Shown here piece after piece: positions 24,112-32,883 of a DNA stretch of 64,000 nucleotides. The DNA lies in assembly GCA_963743325.1 (NCBI GenBank), contig CAVUOZ010000012.1:62001-126000 (forward strand), in the 5' to 3' direction. Origin of the DNA: DATFVA01 sp963743325. Lineage in GTDB: Bacteria; Bacteroidota; Ignavibacteria; Ignavibacteriales; Ignavibacteriaceae. Within the stretch, counting starts at the first letter, position 1. Each line of letters opens with the position of its first letter. Below the pieces are notes generated by a model. It did no database searches, was not told the DNA's origin, and saw only the letters and a list, made by a program, of their open reading frames with translations. Both the position numbers and the translations under genes were made by a program.

Positions 24112-25389
24112 CTAAATCACTTTATAAATTTCTTTAAGGATTTTCTTTGTAGCCCCGAGGTTCTCCTTTACATACCCGGCTGCTATCCTCCCTTTTTCTT
24201 TTCTCAGTGCTTCATTCTGAAAGCAGGTTCTAAGCTGGCGGTATGCTTCCCTCTGATTCCTTATAAGAATTCCGCCTCCCCTTTTTAATAATTCACGTGA
24301 TTCCTGGGAATAATCAATCTTCGGTCCAAACAGCACCGGTATACCGTAGACAGCCGCCTCGAGGACATTGTGAATATTCTGTTTGAAGCTTCCTCCCACA
24401 AAAGCAAGATCAGCATAAGTATAAAGTGTCAAAAGAATTCCTATTGAATCGACTATAATTATTCTTTCATCTTTATATGAATTCAGATGTGAGAATCTTA
24501 TTGATCTCACAGTACCGGCCAGTTCGTTCTCAATCCTTTCAAGATTCGCAATTGTAGGTTCATGGGGTACAAGTATCATAATTACATCTTTTGTATACTT
24601 TGCCATCTTTAAGAATGCAGGCAGGATTATATCTTCATCCGCATCCCAGGTGCTCCCGGCCACAAAGATTTTTTTGCCCTCCAGCAAATCCTCCCTGATA
24701 ATATTTTTTCCTTTTGCTTCCAGGCTTTTTTCATAAACCCTGTCGAACCGTGTATCCCCCACTGCGGTCAGTTTTATTTTATCAATCTTGAAATCCCTGA
24801 ATCCTTCGACGTCCTCCTCCGATACAGTAAGAATTCTTGAGACATCACTGAACAACAGTTTATGAAAGTTTTTAATTACCGGAATCTTCCGCGGTGAATT
24901 TTTCTTCATTGTTGCATCGACGATGAAGCAGGGAATGTTTTTCTTTTTCATCGCCCATATATGATTTGGCCAGATATCATATCTCATAAGGATCGCCAGG
25001 TCGGGACGGACAATCGAGATAAATCTTTCCGCATAAGTAAGACTGTCAAACGGCAGGTATGAGACAAGATCGGCATAGGGATATTTACGGGAATTTTCAT
25101 AACCGGAAGGTGAAAAGAAAGTAATAAGTATGTTGATTGAAGAATCTTTTTTTAATTCCTCTATAATCGGCTTTGCCTGTTCAAATTCCCCCAGTGAAGA
25201 TGAATGAAACCAGATTAGCTTTTTAGTTTTATTAAGAGAGGCAGCATTAAGAATGAGCTCTTCAAAAATTCTTTTTCTTCCCCTGATTCCTCTTTTTATT
25301 TTTGAATTAAATAAGGCTCCTAACTGAAGGAAAATATAAAACGGCGGAATTATTAAAAAATTATATAGAATTTTCCAGATTGATTTCAT
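24112..25389 (-). CDS. waaA: 3-deoxy-D-manno-octulosonic acid (Kdo) transferase
   Basis: A 425-residue GT30 enzyme adding Kdo from CMP-Kdo to lipid A precursor at the inner membrane. An N-terminal membrane anchor (~1-25) is followed by the family motif WFHSSSLGEFEQAKPI with the catalytic Glu, RYDIWPNHIWAMKKKNIPCFIVDA, and the C-terminal FVGGSFKQNIHNVLEAAVYGIPVLFGP nucleotide-sugar motif. The ATG overlaps the stop of the upstream heptosyltransferase (TGATG), so the two form a lipopolysaccharide-core operon. Confirms a Gram-negative envelope. Confidence 0.93.
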   Translation of the reverse strand: MKSIWKILYNFLIIPPFYIFLQLGALFNSKIKRGIRGRKRIFEELILNAASLNKTKKLIWFHSSSLGEFEQAKPIIEELKKDSSINILITFFSPSGYENSRKYPYADLVSYLPFDSLTYAERFISIVRPDLAILMRYDIWPNHIWAMKKKNIPCFIVDATMKKNSPRKIPVIKNFHKLLFSDVSRILTVSEEDVEGFRDFKIDKIKLTAVGDTRFDRVYEKSLEAKGKNIIREDLLEGKKIFVAGSTWDADEDIILPAFLKMAKYTKDVIMILVPHEPTIANLERIENELAGTVRSIRFSHLNSYKDERIIIVDSIGILLTLYTYADLAFVGGSFKQNIHNVLEAAVYGIPVLFGPKIDYSQESRELLKRGGGILIRNQREAYRQLRTCFQNEALRKEKGRIAAGYVKENLGATKKILKEIYKVI

Positions 25390-26420
25390 CAGTTCGTTAC
25401 AAGAGTGATAAGTGCTTCATATGCTTTCTCCGGTGTAATCTCCAGCATACACCTGAAATGGCCTTTGGGACATCGTTCCCTTCCTATATGAGAACAAGGT
25501 CTGCAAGTTAGGGAATTGTTTTCTAAAATTAAATTCACGTTTTTGTAAGGTGTGAAACCAAATTCTTTAACAGTTGAACCATATAAAGCCAGTACCGGTA
25601 CTTTCATAGCGCAAGCAGTATGCATCATTCCTGAATCGTTGCAAACGACGGCCATACATTTTTCCATATCAGCTGCAGTCTGCAGCAGATTATCAACATT
25701 ACAGAGATTAATAGAACCCTGAATTTCCTCTGAAATTTCCGAGCAGACAGTAAGATCATTTTTACCCCCCAGAAGGACTATGCTGTAACCGGATTCCGAC
25801 AGCATTTTTCCCAGAGTTTCATAATACTCTTTCGGCCACATTTTTGTAAAATGCCTTGACCCGGGAGCAATTCCTATCAGTTTTTCTATTCCCTCAATTA
25901 AAGGGGATGGATGATTTTCTGTATACAGCTCTAATCCTCCGCCATCAGGCACCTGACCGGGAATTGAGTAAGTATACCTCTCCGGAATCGGGGGAGCATC
26001 TACAAGCCTGTTAATCTTAAAATTCACAAGCAGAAATTTATCGAGTGTTCTTTTATTTAATTTGTAGGTTTTTGTTTTCAGTGCTTTTGTTAGTTCCGAA
26101 GAACGAAAATTATTCTGAAGATCTATTATCACATTATAATCCCGTTTTCTTAATTCTGAAATCAGGGTTTTAATTTTTTCTTTTTCTTTCTCATATAAAA
26201 AAAGTTCTGAAATACGGGGATTAAGTCTCAAAGCATCCGAATACTGTTTTTTTACCACAAAATCTATTTGTAATCCTTTAAATTTATTCTTCAATGTTCG
26301 TAGTAAGGGTGTGCTTAAAAGGACGTCCCCCAGTGAGCTTAACCTGATTATCAGAATTTTTTTACCATCCAGGTCCGGTATATTAGTTTCAGTCTTCATA
26401 TAATGAGTAAATTTAATCAA
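25389..26420 (-). CDS. Glycosyltransferase family 9, heptosyltransferase-like
   Basis: A 343-residue GT9 protein of the ADP-heptose:LPS transferase type. GDVLLSTPLLRTLKNKF is the acceptor-side motif. IGIAPGSRHFTKMWPKEYY and CNDSGMMHTACAMKVPVLALYGST are the C-terminal donor motifs. A Cys-rich segment (CRPCSHIGRERCPKGHFRC) is common in GT9. The start may be the second ATG (MKTETN, 26402). It is translationally coupled to waaA. Acceptor and exact sugar are not decided by sequence. Confidence 0.88.
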   Translation of the reverse strand: MIKFTHYMKTETNIPDLDGKKILIIRLSSLGDVLLSTPLLRTLKNKFKGLQIDFVVKKQYSDALRLNPRISELFLYEKEKEKIKTLISELRKRDYNVIIDLQNNFRSSELTKALKTKTYKLNKRTLDKFLLVNFKINRLVDAPPIPERYTYSIPGQVPDGGGLELYTENHPSPLIEGIEKLIGIAPGSRHFTKMWPKEYYETLGKMLSESGYSIVLLGGKNDLTVCSEISEEIQGSINLCNVDNLLQTAADMEKCMAVVCNDSGMMHTACAMKVPVLALYGSTVKEFGFTPYKNVNLILENNSLTCRPCSHIGRERCPKGHFRCMLEITPEKAYEALITLVTN

Positions 26421-26512
26421 AAAGACGTAATCACTAAAATATAGGTGATTATTTTATTTGGGCTTTTTAATACTTCTGATTATTTTTGTCCCGTCACAAA
26501 ATGGGATTATAA

Positions 26513-26779
26513 ATGACAACTTTACCATCACCGGGAACTAATAAGTTTCCCGATGATTCTGTTGAAAAACAGGTGTATAATATAGTAGATGGATTGAAAG
26601 AATACCTCCCTATCCAGAATGACAGAAACCGGCTTGGATTCTGTCTTTATAAGCATATGACGGGAGAGGGGGATTCTCCGGAAGTAATTGTAAAGACAAA
26701 CAAACTAATTATCGAAGGCATTACTCCCGAAGAATTAGCCTCAAAGATTAGTGCTGAACTTGATAAAATAAAGAAATAG
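26513..26779 (+). CDS. Conserved small hypothetical protein
   Basis: An 88-residue soluble protein, MTTLPSPGTNKF..., with a helix (EKQVYNIVDGLKEYL), a Cys in GFCLYKHM and a C-terminal helix (PEELASKISAELDKIKK). Composition is clearly protein-like and the frame fills the gap between two minus-strand genes. No family is recognised. It may be an accessory or regulatory protein; no stronger claim is possible. Confidence 0.6.
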   Translation: MTTLPSPGTNKFPDDSVEKQVYNIVDGLKEYLPIQNDRNRLGFCLYKHMTGEGDSPEVIVKTNKLIIEGITPEELASKISAELDKIKK

Positions 26780-26783
26780 TATT

Positions 26784-27827
26784 TTAATTTCCTTGAGTTA
26801 AAAGTTCCTCTTTTTCTTTCTCCTCTTTTGCCATGAACTCCTCTACCTTTTGAACATCGTGTTCACTGCCGACGAAAACCGGTGTTCTCTGATGAAGTTT
26901 TTCCGGTATTATTTCAAGGATTCTTTTTGTGCCGTTTGAAGCTTTTCCGCCTGCAGCTTCTACTATAAATGACATTGGATTACATTCATACAGTAGACGT
27001 AATTTCCCGTTAGGATGTCTTGAATCCGCCGGGTACATAAAAATTCCGCCATAGAGAAGAGTCCTGTGTACATCGGCAACCATTGAGCCGATATAACGTG
27101 AAGAATACGGCCTTTCCGTTTCTTTCTCATATTCCTGGAGGTACTTGATATATTTTTTAAGTCCCGGATGCCAGTAAAGATAATTTCCCTCATTTATACT
27201 GTAAATTTTTCCTTTCTTGGGAATTTTTATGTCTTCGTGAGAGAGCAGAAATTCCCCGAATGAAGGATCAAGTGTAAATCCATGAACCCCATGCCCGGCT
27301 GAGTATACCATTATTGTGCTTGAACCGTACACCACATAACCGGCTGCAACCTGTTTGTACCCGGGCTGTAAAAGATCCTCGAGAGTACCGGGAGTGCCCT
27401 CAGGCGTTACTCTCCGGTATATCGAAAATATAGTCCCGATACTAACATTTGCATCAATATTTGAAGAACCGTCCAGCGGATCAAACAACAGCACATATTT
27501 TCCCAGCTCAAATTCATGGGGAATATGCATTATATCCGCTTCTTCTTCAGATGCCATTACACAGAGATGCCCTCCATGATCCATTGCTCTGAAGAGCATA
27601 TCGTGTGCAAACATGTCGAGCTTTTTTACCTGTTCTCCGTGTACGTTGTTGTCCCCCGTGAAACCAAGAATATCAACGAGTCCTGCTTTATTGACTTCCA
27701 GAGAAATAACCTTTGCAGCCAGTGAAAGATCGTGTAAAAGATAAGATAGCTCTCCTGTTGCTTCGGGGTGAAGTTTCTCCTGTTCTATTATGAAGCGGGC
27801 CAGCGTCATGAATCTTAATTTTGACAT
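26784..27827 (-). CDS. fbp: Fructose-1,6-bisphosphatase, class I
   Basis: A 347-residue gluconeogenic enzyme hydrolysing fructose 1,6-bisphosphate. The metal-binding motif FDPLDGSSNIDANVSIGTIF is present, as is the preceding SEEEAD acidic pair. The 6-phosphate-binding YSSRYIGSMVADVHRTLLYGG and the C-terminal NGTKRILEI follow. Length is normal (about 330-350). It is last in a minus-strand run after leuS, serS and the ABC exporter genes, 35 bp from the exporter. The 3' end almost touches the convergent small gene at 26779. Confidence 0.95.
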   Translation of the reverse strand: MSKLRFMTLARFIIEQEKLHPEATGELSYLLHDLSLAAKVISLEVNKAGLVDILGFTGDNNVHGEQVKKLDMFAHDMLFRAMDHGGHLCVMASEEEADIMHIPHEFELGKYVLLFDPLDGSSNIDANVSIGTIFSIYRRVTPEGTPGTLEDLLQPGYKQVAAGYVVYGSSTIMVYSAGHGVHGFTLDPSFGEFLLSHEDIKIPKKGKIYSINEGNYLYWHPGLKKYIKYLQEYEKETERPYSSRYIGSMVADVHRTLLYGGIFMYPADSRHPNGKLRLLYECNPMSFIVEAAGGKASNGTKRILEIIPEKLHQRTPVFVGSEHDVQKVEEFMAKEEKEKEELLTQGN

Positions 27828-27862
27828 GATGTGACTCTCCCGATTATTTGAAAATGTTCGAT

Positions 27863-29656
27863 TTAGACAGCTTTAACAATTTCCTGATCTTTATATTGAA
27901 GCTGGTATAATTTATAATAAATTCCCCTTTTTGCAAGTAGTTCCTGATGATTTCCTGTTTCTCTTATTTCTCCTTTATGCATAACTATTATTTTATCGGC
28001 GCTCTGGATGGTCGAAAGTCTGTGAGCAATGACGATTGCCGTCCTGCCGACGAGCAGTTTTTCGATAGCACGCTGTATGAGAATTTCTGTTTCTGTATCA
28101 ACACTGGATGTGGCTTCATCCAGAACCAGGATTTTAGGGTCATATGCCAGTGCCCGGGCAAAAGAAATCAGCTGTTTTTGACCCACACTGAGAGTGGAGC
28201 CTCTCTCTTTTACTTCTTCATCAAATTTATTCGGGAGAAGATTTATAAACTTATCGGCACCGACCATTTCTGCAGCTTTGAGAACCTTTTCAAAAGGGAT
28301 ATTATTATTGTTCATGTTTATATTGGTTTTGATAGTCCCCGAAAAAAGAAAAACATCCTGCAGTACAATGGAAATATACTGTCTGAGCTCTCTTTTATCC
28401 ATAGTTTTTATATCAATGCCATCCAGAAGAATCGAACCTTTCTGAATATCATAGAACCGGCTGAGAATGTTTATTATGCTTGTCTTGCCGGCCCCTGTAT
28501 GTCCTACGATTGCAATCGTTTCACCGGCATTAATTTTAAAGGAAATATTCTTCAGCACATACTCATCATCATTGTAGGCAAAACTGACATCTTTAAATTC
28601 AATTTCACCATTAACTTTTTCAATCTTAACGGGATTATCAGGATTTTTTACGAATGTCTGGTTATCAAGCAGCTTAAATATTCTTTCGGAAGAAGCCATT
28701 GCTGTTTGCATTATGTTATACTTTTCAGAAAGATCCCTTATCGGTCTGAAAAACATTTCAGTGAACTGCAGGAATGCGAATATTGTTCCGATGGTCAAAG
28801 TAGTGTGAATGATCTCTCCTCCCCCGTACCAGATAATTAATCCTATTGCAATCGAGCTTAAAATTTCCACGCCGGGATAGAATATTGCATAATAAAAGAC
28901 AGATTTAATGTTTGCACTACGGTAATCGGAATTTATTGAAAGAAATCTTTTTAGCTCATCCTTTTCTTTTCTGAAAATCTGGACAACGTTCATTCCCGTT
29001 ACATGTTCCTGCATATAAGAATTCAGCCTCGCAAGATGGAGCCTTACATCACGATAGCTTTCACGCGCTTTCTTCCTGAACAGAAACGTACCATAGATTA
29101 AGACGGGAAATACAGACAGAGTTACCAGGGAAAGTCTCACGTCCATATAGAACATAAAGACCAGTATCCAGACGATATTAAAAACATCGCTGAATATCAT
29201 AACAATACCTGATGAAAAGAGTTCACTTAAAGCCTCAACATCATTCGTGGTTCTGGTTACTATTCTCCCTATAGGCGTCCTGTCAAAGAATTTAAGGGCG
29301 AGTTTCTGAGTGTGCTGAAATAACTGGGTACGTAAGTCGTACAGTGTTTTTTGTCCAAGATACTGAGTATAATAAGTCAGATAATACTGGATTACTGACT
29401 GAAACAGAAGTATTCCTAATAAAATCAGACTTATAACCAGGAGTCCGTGATAGTTCGATTTTGATATATAATCATCTACAGCAATCTTTGTAAGATAAGG
29501 ACGAAGAGGTATTAAGGAAGCGACGACGATATTCATCAGGATTGCAAAGATAACGTACTTCCGGTATGGTTTAATATAACCAAGCAGCCGCTTCATTAAC
29601 TTTGAATCGTACGCTTTTCCTAAAACTTCTTCTTCACTTCTATAATCATTAGCCAT
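27863..29656 (-). CDS. ABC exporter subunit, canonical Walker B (MsbA/MdlB type)
   Basis: A 597-residue fused permease-ATPase with six transmembrane helices in the first ~330 residues, then an ATPase: Walker A GHTGAGKTS, Walker B ILVLDEATSSVD with the catalytic Glu, and H-loop VIAHRLST. The signature is LSVGQKQ, not LSGGQ. With its neighbour's degenerate Walker B (DD), this is the pattern of heterodimeric exporters with one inactive site. It probably exports lipids or drugs; the substrate is not visible. It is downstream of the partner gene, separated by a repeat-rich spacer (29657-29749). Confidence 0.9.
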   Translation of the reverse strand: MANDYRSEEEVLGKAYDSKLMKRLLGYIKPYRKYVIFAILMNIVVASLIPLRPYLTKIAVDDYISKSNYHGLLVISLILLGILLFQSVIQYYLTYYTQYLGQKTLYDLRTQLFQHTQKLALKFFDRTPIGRIVTRTTNDVEALSELFSSGIVMIFSDVFNIVWILVFMFYMDVRLSLVTLSVFPVLIYGTFLFRKKARESYRDVRLHLARLNSYMQEHVTGMNVVQIFRKEKDELKRFLSINSDYRSANIKSVFYYAIFYPGVEILSSIAIGLIIWYGGGEIIHTTLTIGTIFAFLQFTEMFFRPIRDLSEKYNIMQTAMASSERIFKLLDNQTFVKNPDNPVKIEKVNGEIEFKDVSFAYNDDEYVLKNISFKINAGETIAIVGHTGAGKTSIINILSRFYDIQKGSILLDGIDIKTMDKRELRQYISIVLQDVFLFSGTIKTNINMNNNNIPFEKVLKAAEMVGADKFINLLPNKFDEEVKERGSTLSVGQKQLISFARALAYDPKILVLDEATSSVDTETEILIQRAIEKLLVGRTAIVIAHRLSTIQSADKIIVMHKGEIRETGNHQELLAKRGIYYKLYQLQYKDQEIVKAV

Positions 29657-29663
29657 ATTTTTA

Positions 29664-29745
29664 CTCTTGAACTTGCTCTTGAACTTGAACCTGATCTTGA
29701 ACTTGATCCTGCCTGACAGCAGGCAGACTTAAACTTGAACTTTCT
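29664..29745 (-). repeat. Degenerate AAGTTCAAG repeats with a GC-rich palindrome
   Basis: On the minus strand the spacer between the two exporter genes is a run of AAGTTCAAG-type units, interrupted by a palindrome CTGCCTG-CTGT-CAGGCAG at 29709-29726. Nothing in it looks coding. Confidence 0.65.
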
Positions 29746-29749
29746 TTCC

Positions 29750-31498
29750 TCATTTCAACTCCTCCAATTCCTTTTCCAGTAATTGCTTGTAGTGCAGATC
29801 AGCATAAATACCATTCAACGCTACCAGTTGATCGTGTGTACCTTCTTCAGAAATCTTACCTTCCGAAAGTACGATAATTTTATCAGCATCCATTACGGTG
29901 GATATTCTGTGACTGATTATTATGCTGGTTCTTCCTTTCATAAAATTCCTCAGGTTTTTAAGTATTTCCTCTTCCGTGTTCGTATCAACAGAGGAGAATG
30001 AGTCATCCAGGATTAATATTTCAGGATCTATAGCGAGAGCTCTTGCAAGTGTAGCTCTCTGTTTTTGTCCCCCGGATAATGTGATCCCTCTTTCGCCGCT
30101 TATCGTCTCGTATCCGTGCGGGAATGATTCAACATCCTTGTTAAAATTGGCTATTACAGAAACTTCTTTAACCTTATCATGGTTTATCTCTCTCACACCA
30201 TAGGAGATATTATTCAGAAGAGTATCGGAAAACAGGAACGGCTCCTGCTGAACATAACCTATATTTTTTCTCAGAACATCAAGAGGAATCGTCTTAACAT
30301 TTTTCCCGTCAATTAGTAATTCTCCGCCTGTGACATCATAAAGCCTCGGAATAAGATTTACAAAAGTTGTTTTACCGCTCCCGGTGTAACCCATTACAGC
30401 AATGGTGGAACCTCCGGGGATTTTCAGATTTATATTTTTAAGCACGTAAGGAAGATGCTCACCGTATTTAAAGGAAACATCCCTGAATTCTATTTCACCT
30501 TTTAAATTATTTATATTTTTGTCGGTTTCTTCACTATCATCAATTTCATAAGGCTCGTGAAATATCTTATTCAAACGTTTCATGCTTGCCTCCCCCTGCT
30601 GAACGATATTTACAACCCATCCGAATGCAATCATAGGCCATATCAGAATTCCGAGATAGAATGTAAAAGCTGTAAGTTCACCGAGTCCCATTGTGCCCGA
30701 AATTATTTTTCCCCCGCCGACAAGAACTACGATTATCAGGGATAGTCCTGTTATAAGGAACAGAATCGGCATTAACAATGCCTGTACCTTGATCATTTTC
30801 ATATTCTTTTCCAGGTAGTCGAGGCTCATTTCCTTGAAAGATTCTATTTCACCGTCTTCCCTTACATAAGATTTTATAACTCTTATTCCCGAAAAATTTT
30901 CCTGTGCTTTTGTAGTTAGCTCGGCAAATTTCTCCTGTATTTTTGTAAACCTTTCATGAATCTTTTTCCCGATCCAGTAAACAATATATGATAGGAGCGG
31001 TAAAGGGAGCAGGGTATAAATTGTCAGTGAAAAATTTAATGATATCATGAGCGCGATAACCATTACTAGTCTTATTGCCGTATCTATTGAGTACATTACT
31101 GCAGGACCAAGGAACATCCTGACAGCATTTATATCATTCGTGGCATGAGCCATTACATTTCCGGTGGAATTATTCTGAAAATATCTCAAAGGCAGTCTCT
31201 GTATATGCGTCCAGAAGTCTTCCCTCAGGTCAAATTCAATTTCTCTTGAAACAACGATAATAGTCTGCCTGATGAAAAACCTGAACGCACCTGAAAATGC
31301 GGCTGTAATTACGATCAGGATTCCGTAATTGAATAACTGCTGAACAGTAACATGCTTATCAAAAGAATTTATTGCGTCCTTAAGTAAAAGAGGTATATAT
31401 ACTGCTCCTATGTTCGACAATATAATGAACACAATTCCCCATCCGAGTTTCTTTTTATATCTCAGAAAGTATTTTTTTAGGGTGTATAAATTCTTCAT
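29750..31498 (-). CDS. ABC exporter subunit, degenerate Walker B
   Basis: A 582-residue fused permease-ATPase with six transmembrane helices. Walker A is GYTGSGKTT, the signature is canonical LSGGQKQ, and Walker B reads ILILDDSFSSVD: the catalytic Glu is Asp. Its partner (27863-29656) has the canonical Glu but a non-canonical signature. In heterodimeric exporters such as TM287/288 these two changes belong to the same degenerate ATP site. The substrate is unknown. It lies downstream of serS on the same strand. Confidence 0.9.
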   Translation of the reverse strand: MKNLYTLKKYFLRYKKKLGWGIVFIILSNIGAVYIPLLLKDAINSFDKHVTVQQLFNYGILIVITAAFSGAFRFFIRQTIIVVSREIEFDLREDFWTHIQRLPLRYFQNNSTGNVMAHATNDINAVRMFLGPAVMYSIDTAIRLVMVIALMISLNFSLTIYTLLPLPLLSYIVYWIGKKIHERFTKIQEKFAELTTKAQENFSGIRVIKSYVREDGEIESFKEMSLDYLEKNMKMIKVQALLMPILFLITGLSLIIVVLVGGGKIISGTMGLGELTAFTFYLGILIWPMIAFGWVVNIVQQGEASMKRLNKIFHEPYEIDDSEETDKNINNLKGEIEFRDVSFKYGEHLPYVLKNINLKIPGGSTIAVMGYTGSGKTTFVNLIPRLYDVTGGELLIDGKNVKTIPLDVLRKNIGYVQQEPFLFSDTLLNNISYGVREINHDKVKEVSVIANFNKDVESFPHGYETISGERGITLSGGQKQRATLARALAIDPEILILDDSFSSVDTNTEEEILKNLRNFMKGRTSIIISHRISTVMDADKIIVLSEGKISEEGTHDQLVALNGIYADLHYKQLLEKELEELK

Positions 31499-31577
31499 AT
31501 GATAATATAATATCGTTCCTTTGCCTTAAATAAGACAAGGTTAAATTTTGTATTTATTTTATTAAGCCCGATAAAAA

Positions 31578-32855
31578 CTAATCAATAATATTAAAACCGG
31601 TGTATTTCTGCAATACTTCGGGAACTGTAATCTTCCCGTCCCCGGTTTGATAATTTTCCAGGATTGAGACCATTAACCGGCTGGTTGCTAATCCCGAACC
31701 ATTAAGTGTGTGCACAAACTCAGGTTTTTTTGTTGCTTCAGATCTGAATCTGATATTTGCACGCCGTGCCTGGAAATTCTCAAAGTTGCTGCACGATGAA
31801 GCTTCGAGCCAGCGGTTTTCTGCAGGCGACCATGTCTCAATATCATAACATTTTGCGGCGGAAAAACTTAAATCGCCTGTACATAATAATAAAATTCTAT
31901 AGGGAATTTTTAATGCTTTTAAAATATCTTCAGCATCGTTTACTAATTTTTCAAGTTCATCATAAGAAGTTTCCGGTTTTACCAGTTTTACCATTTCGAC
32001 TTTATTGAACTGGTGTACCCGCAGAAATCCTTTTGATTCTTTTCCGTATGAACCCGCTTCTCTTCTGAAACAGGCTGAATATCCCACGTGCCTGACCGGT
32101 AGTTCGCTTTCATTTATAATTTCGTTCCGATAAATATTTGTAATAGGAACCTCGGCTGTTGGCACCGGGTAAAGATCATCCTTCTCAATAGCGTACATAT
32201 CTTCTTCCATTTTAGGAAGCTGTCCTGTTCCTTTCATTGATTCCCTGTTTACCAGAAACGGGGGAAATACTTCAGTATAGTTGTGATGCAGTATATGATA
32301 GTCCAGCATAAAATTTATCAGAGCCCTTTCAAGTGTTGCGCCTTTTCCTAAATAAAGAGGGAAACCAGATCCCGATATTTTTGCTCCGCGCTCAAAATCA
32401 AGAATCTTTAGTTTCTTACCCAGCTCAATGTGATCCGATACTTTTTCCTTTTTATCGAATGAAAATCCTTCCGGTAACCACTGCCTGACTTCAACATTGT
32501 CCTCTGCCGTTTTCCCTACCGGTACTGAATCATGAGGCATGTTCGGGACGAACATCAGAATTTCATTTAATTCGTTTTCGACATTACGCAGCTGTGAATC
32601 AATATCCGCTATCCGGTCTGATACTACTTTCATCGAAGCAAGAAGATCGGAGACATCCTTACCTTGCTTTTTCATAACCGGGATCTGTGAAGAAACCTGG
32701 TTTCTCTCCGATTTTAATTCGTCACCGCGAAGGATCAGGTCTCTCCTTCTTTCATCAAGAGTGAGAATTTCGTCCACCCGGTCTTTTTCATTTTTATTTT
32801 TGATTCCCTGCTTTACTGCATCAGGATTTTCACGAATATATTTTAAATCTAACAT
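31578..32855 (-). CDS. serS: Seryl-tRNA synthetase
   Basis: A 425-residue class II synthetase charging tRNA-Ser. An N-terminal coiled-coil tRNA-binding arm (~30-100, LTLDERRRDLILRGDELKSERNQV) is followed by motif 2 (ACFRREAGSYGKESKGFLRVHQFNKVE) and motif 3 (LNGSGLATSRLMVSILENYQ). PTAEVPITNIY is the Thr-Ala-Glu serine-binding loop. Nothing is odd. It lies 28 bp downstream of leuS, with which it is probably co-transcribed. Confidence 0.96.
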   Translation of the reverse strand: MLDLKYIRENPDAVKQGIKNKNEKDRVDEILTLDERRRDLILRGDELKSERNQVSSQIPVMKKQGKDVSDLLASMKVVSDRIADIDSQLRNVENELNEILMFVPNMPHDSVPVGKTAEDNVEVRQWLPEGFSFDKKEKVSDHIELGKKLKILDFERGAKISGSGFPLYLGKGATLERALINFMLDYHILHHNYTEVFPPFLVNRESMKGTGQLPKMEEDMYAIEKDDLYPVPTAEVPITNIYRNEIINESELPVRHVGYSACFRREAGSYGKESKGFLRVHQFNKVEMVKLVKPETSYDELEKLVNDAEDILKALKIPYRILLLCTGDLSFSAAKCYDIETWSPAENRWLEASSCSNFENFQARRANIRFRSEATKKPEFVHTLNGSGLATSRLMVSILENYQTGDGKITVPEVLQKYTGFNIID

Positions 32856-32883
32856 TTACTGAATTTCTTTCTGATAATTACAA

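Noticed and set aside
27947..28840. Long plus-strand open frame opposite the ABC gene
   Set aside because: It is a shadow of a well-conserved ABC exporter subunit.
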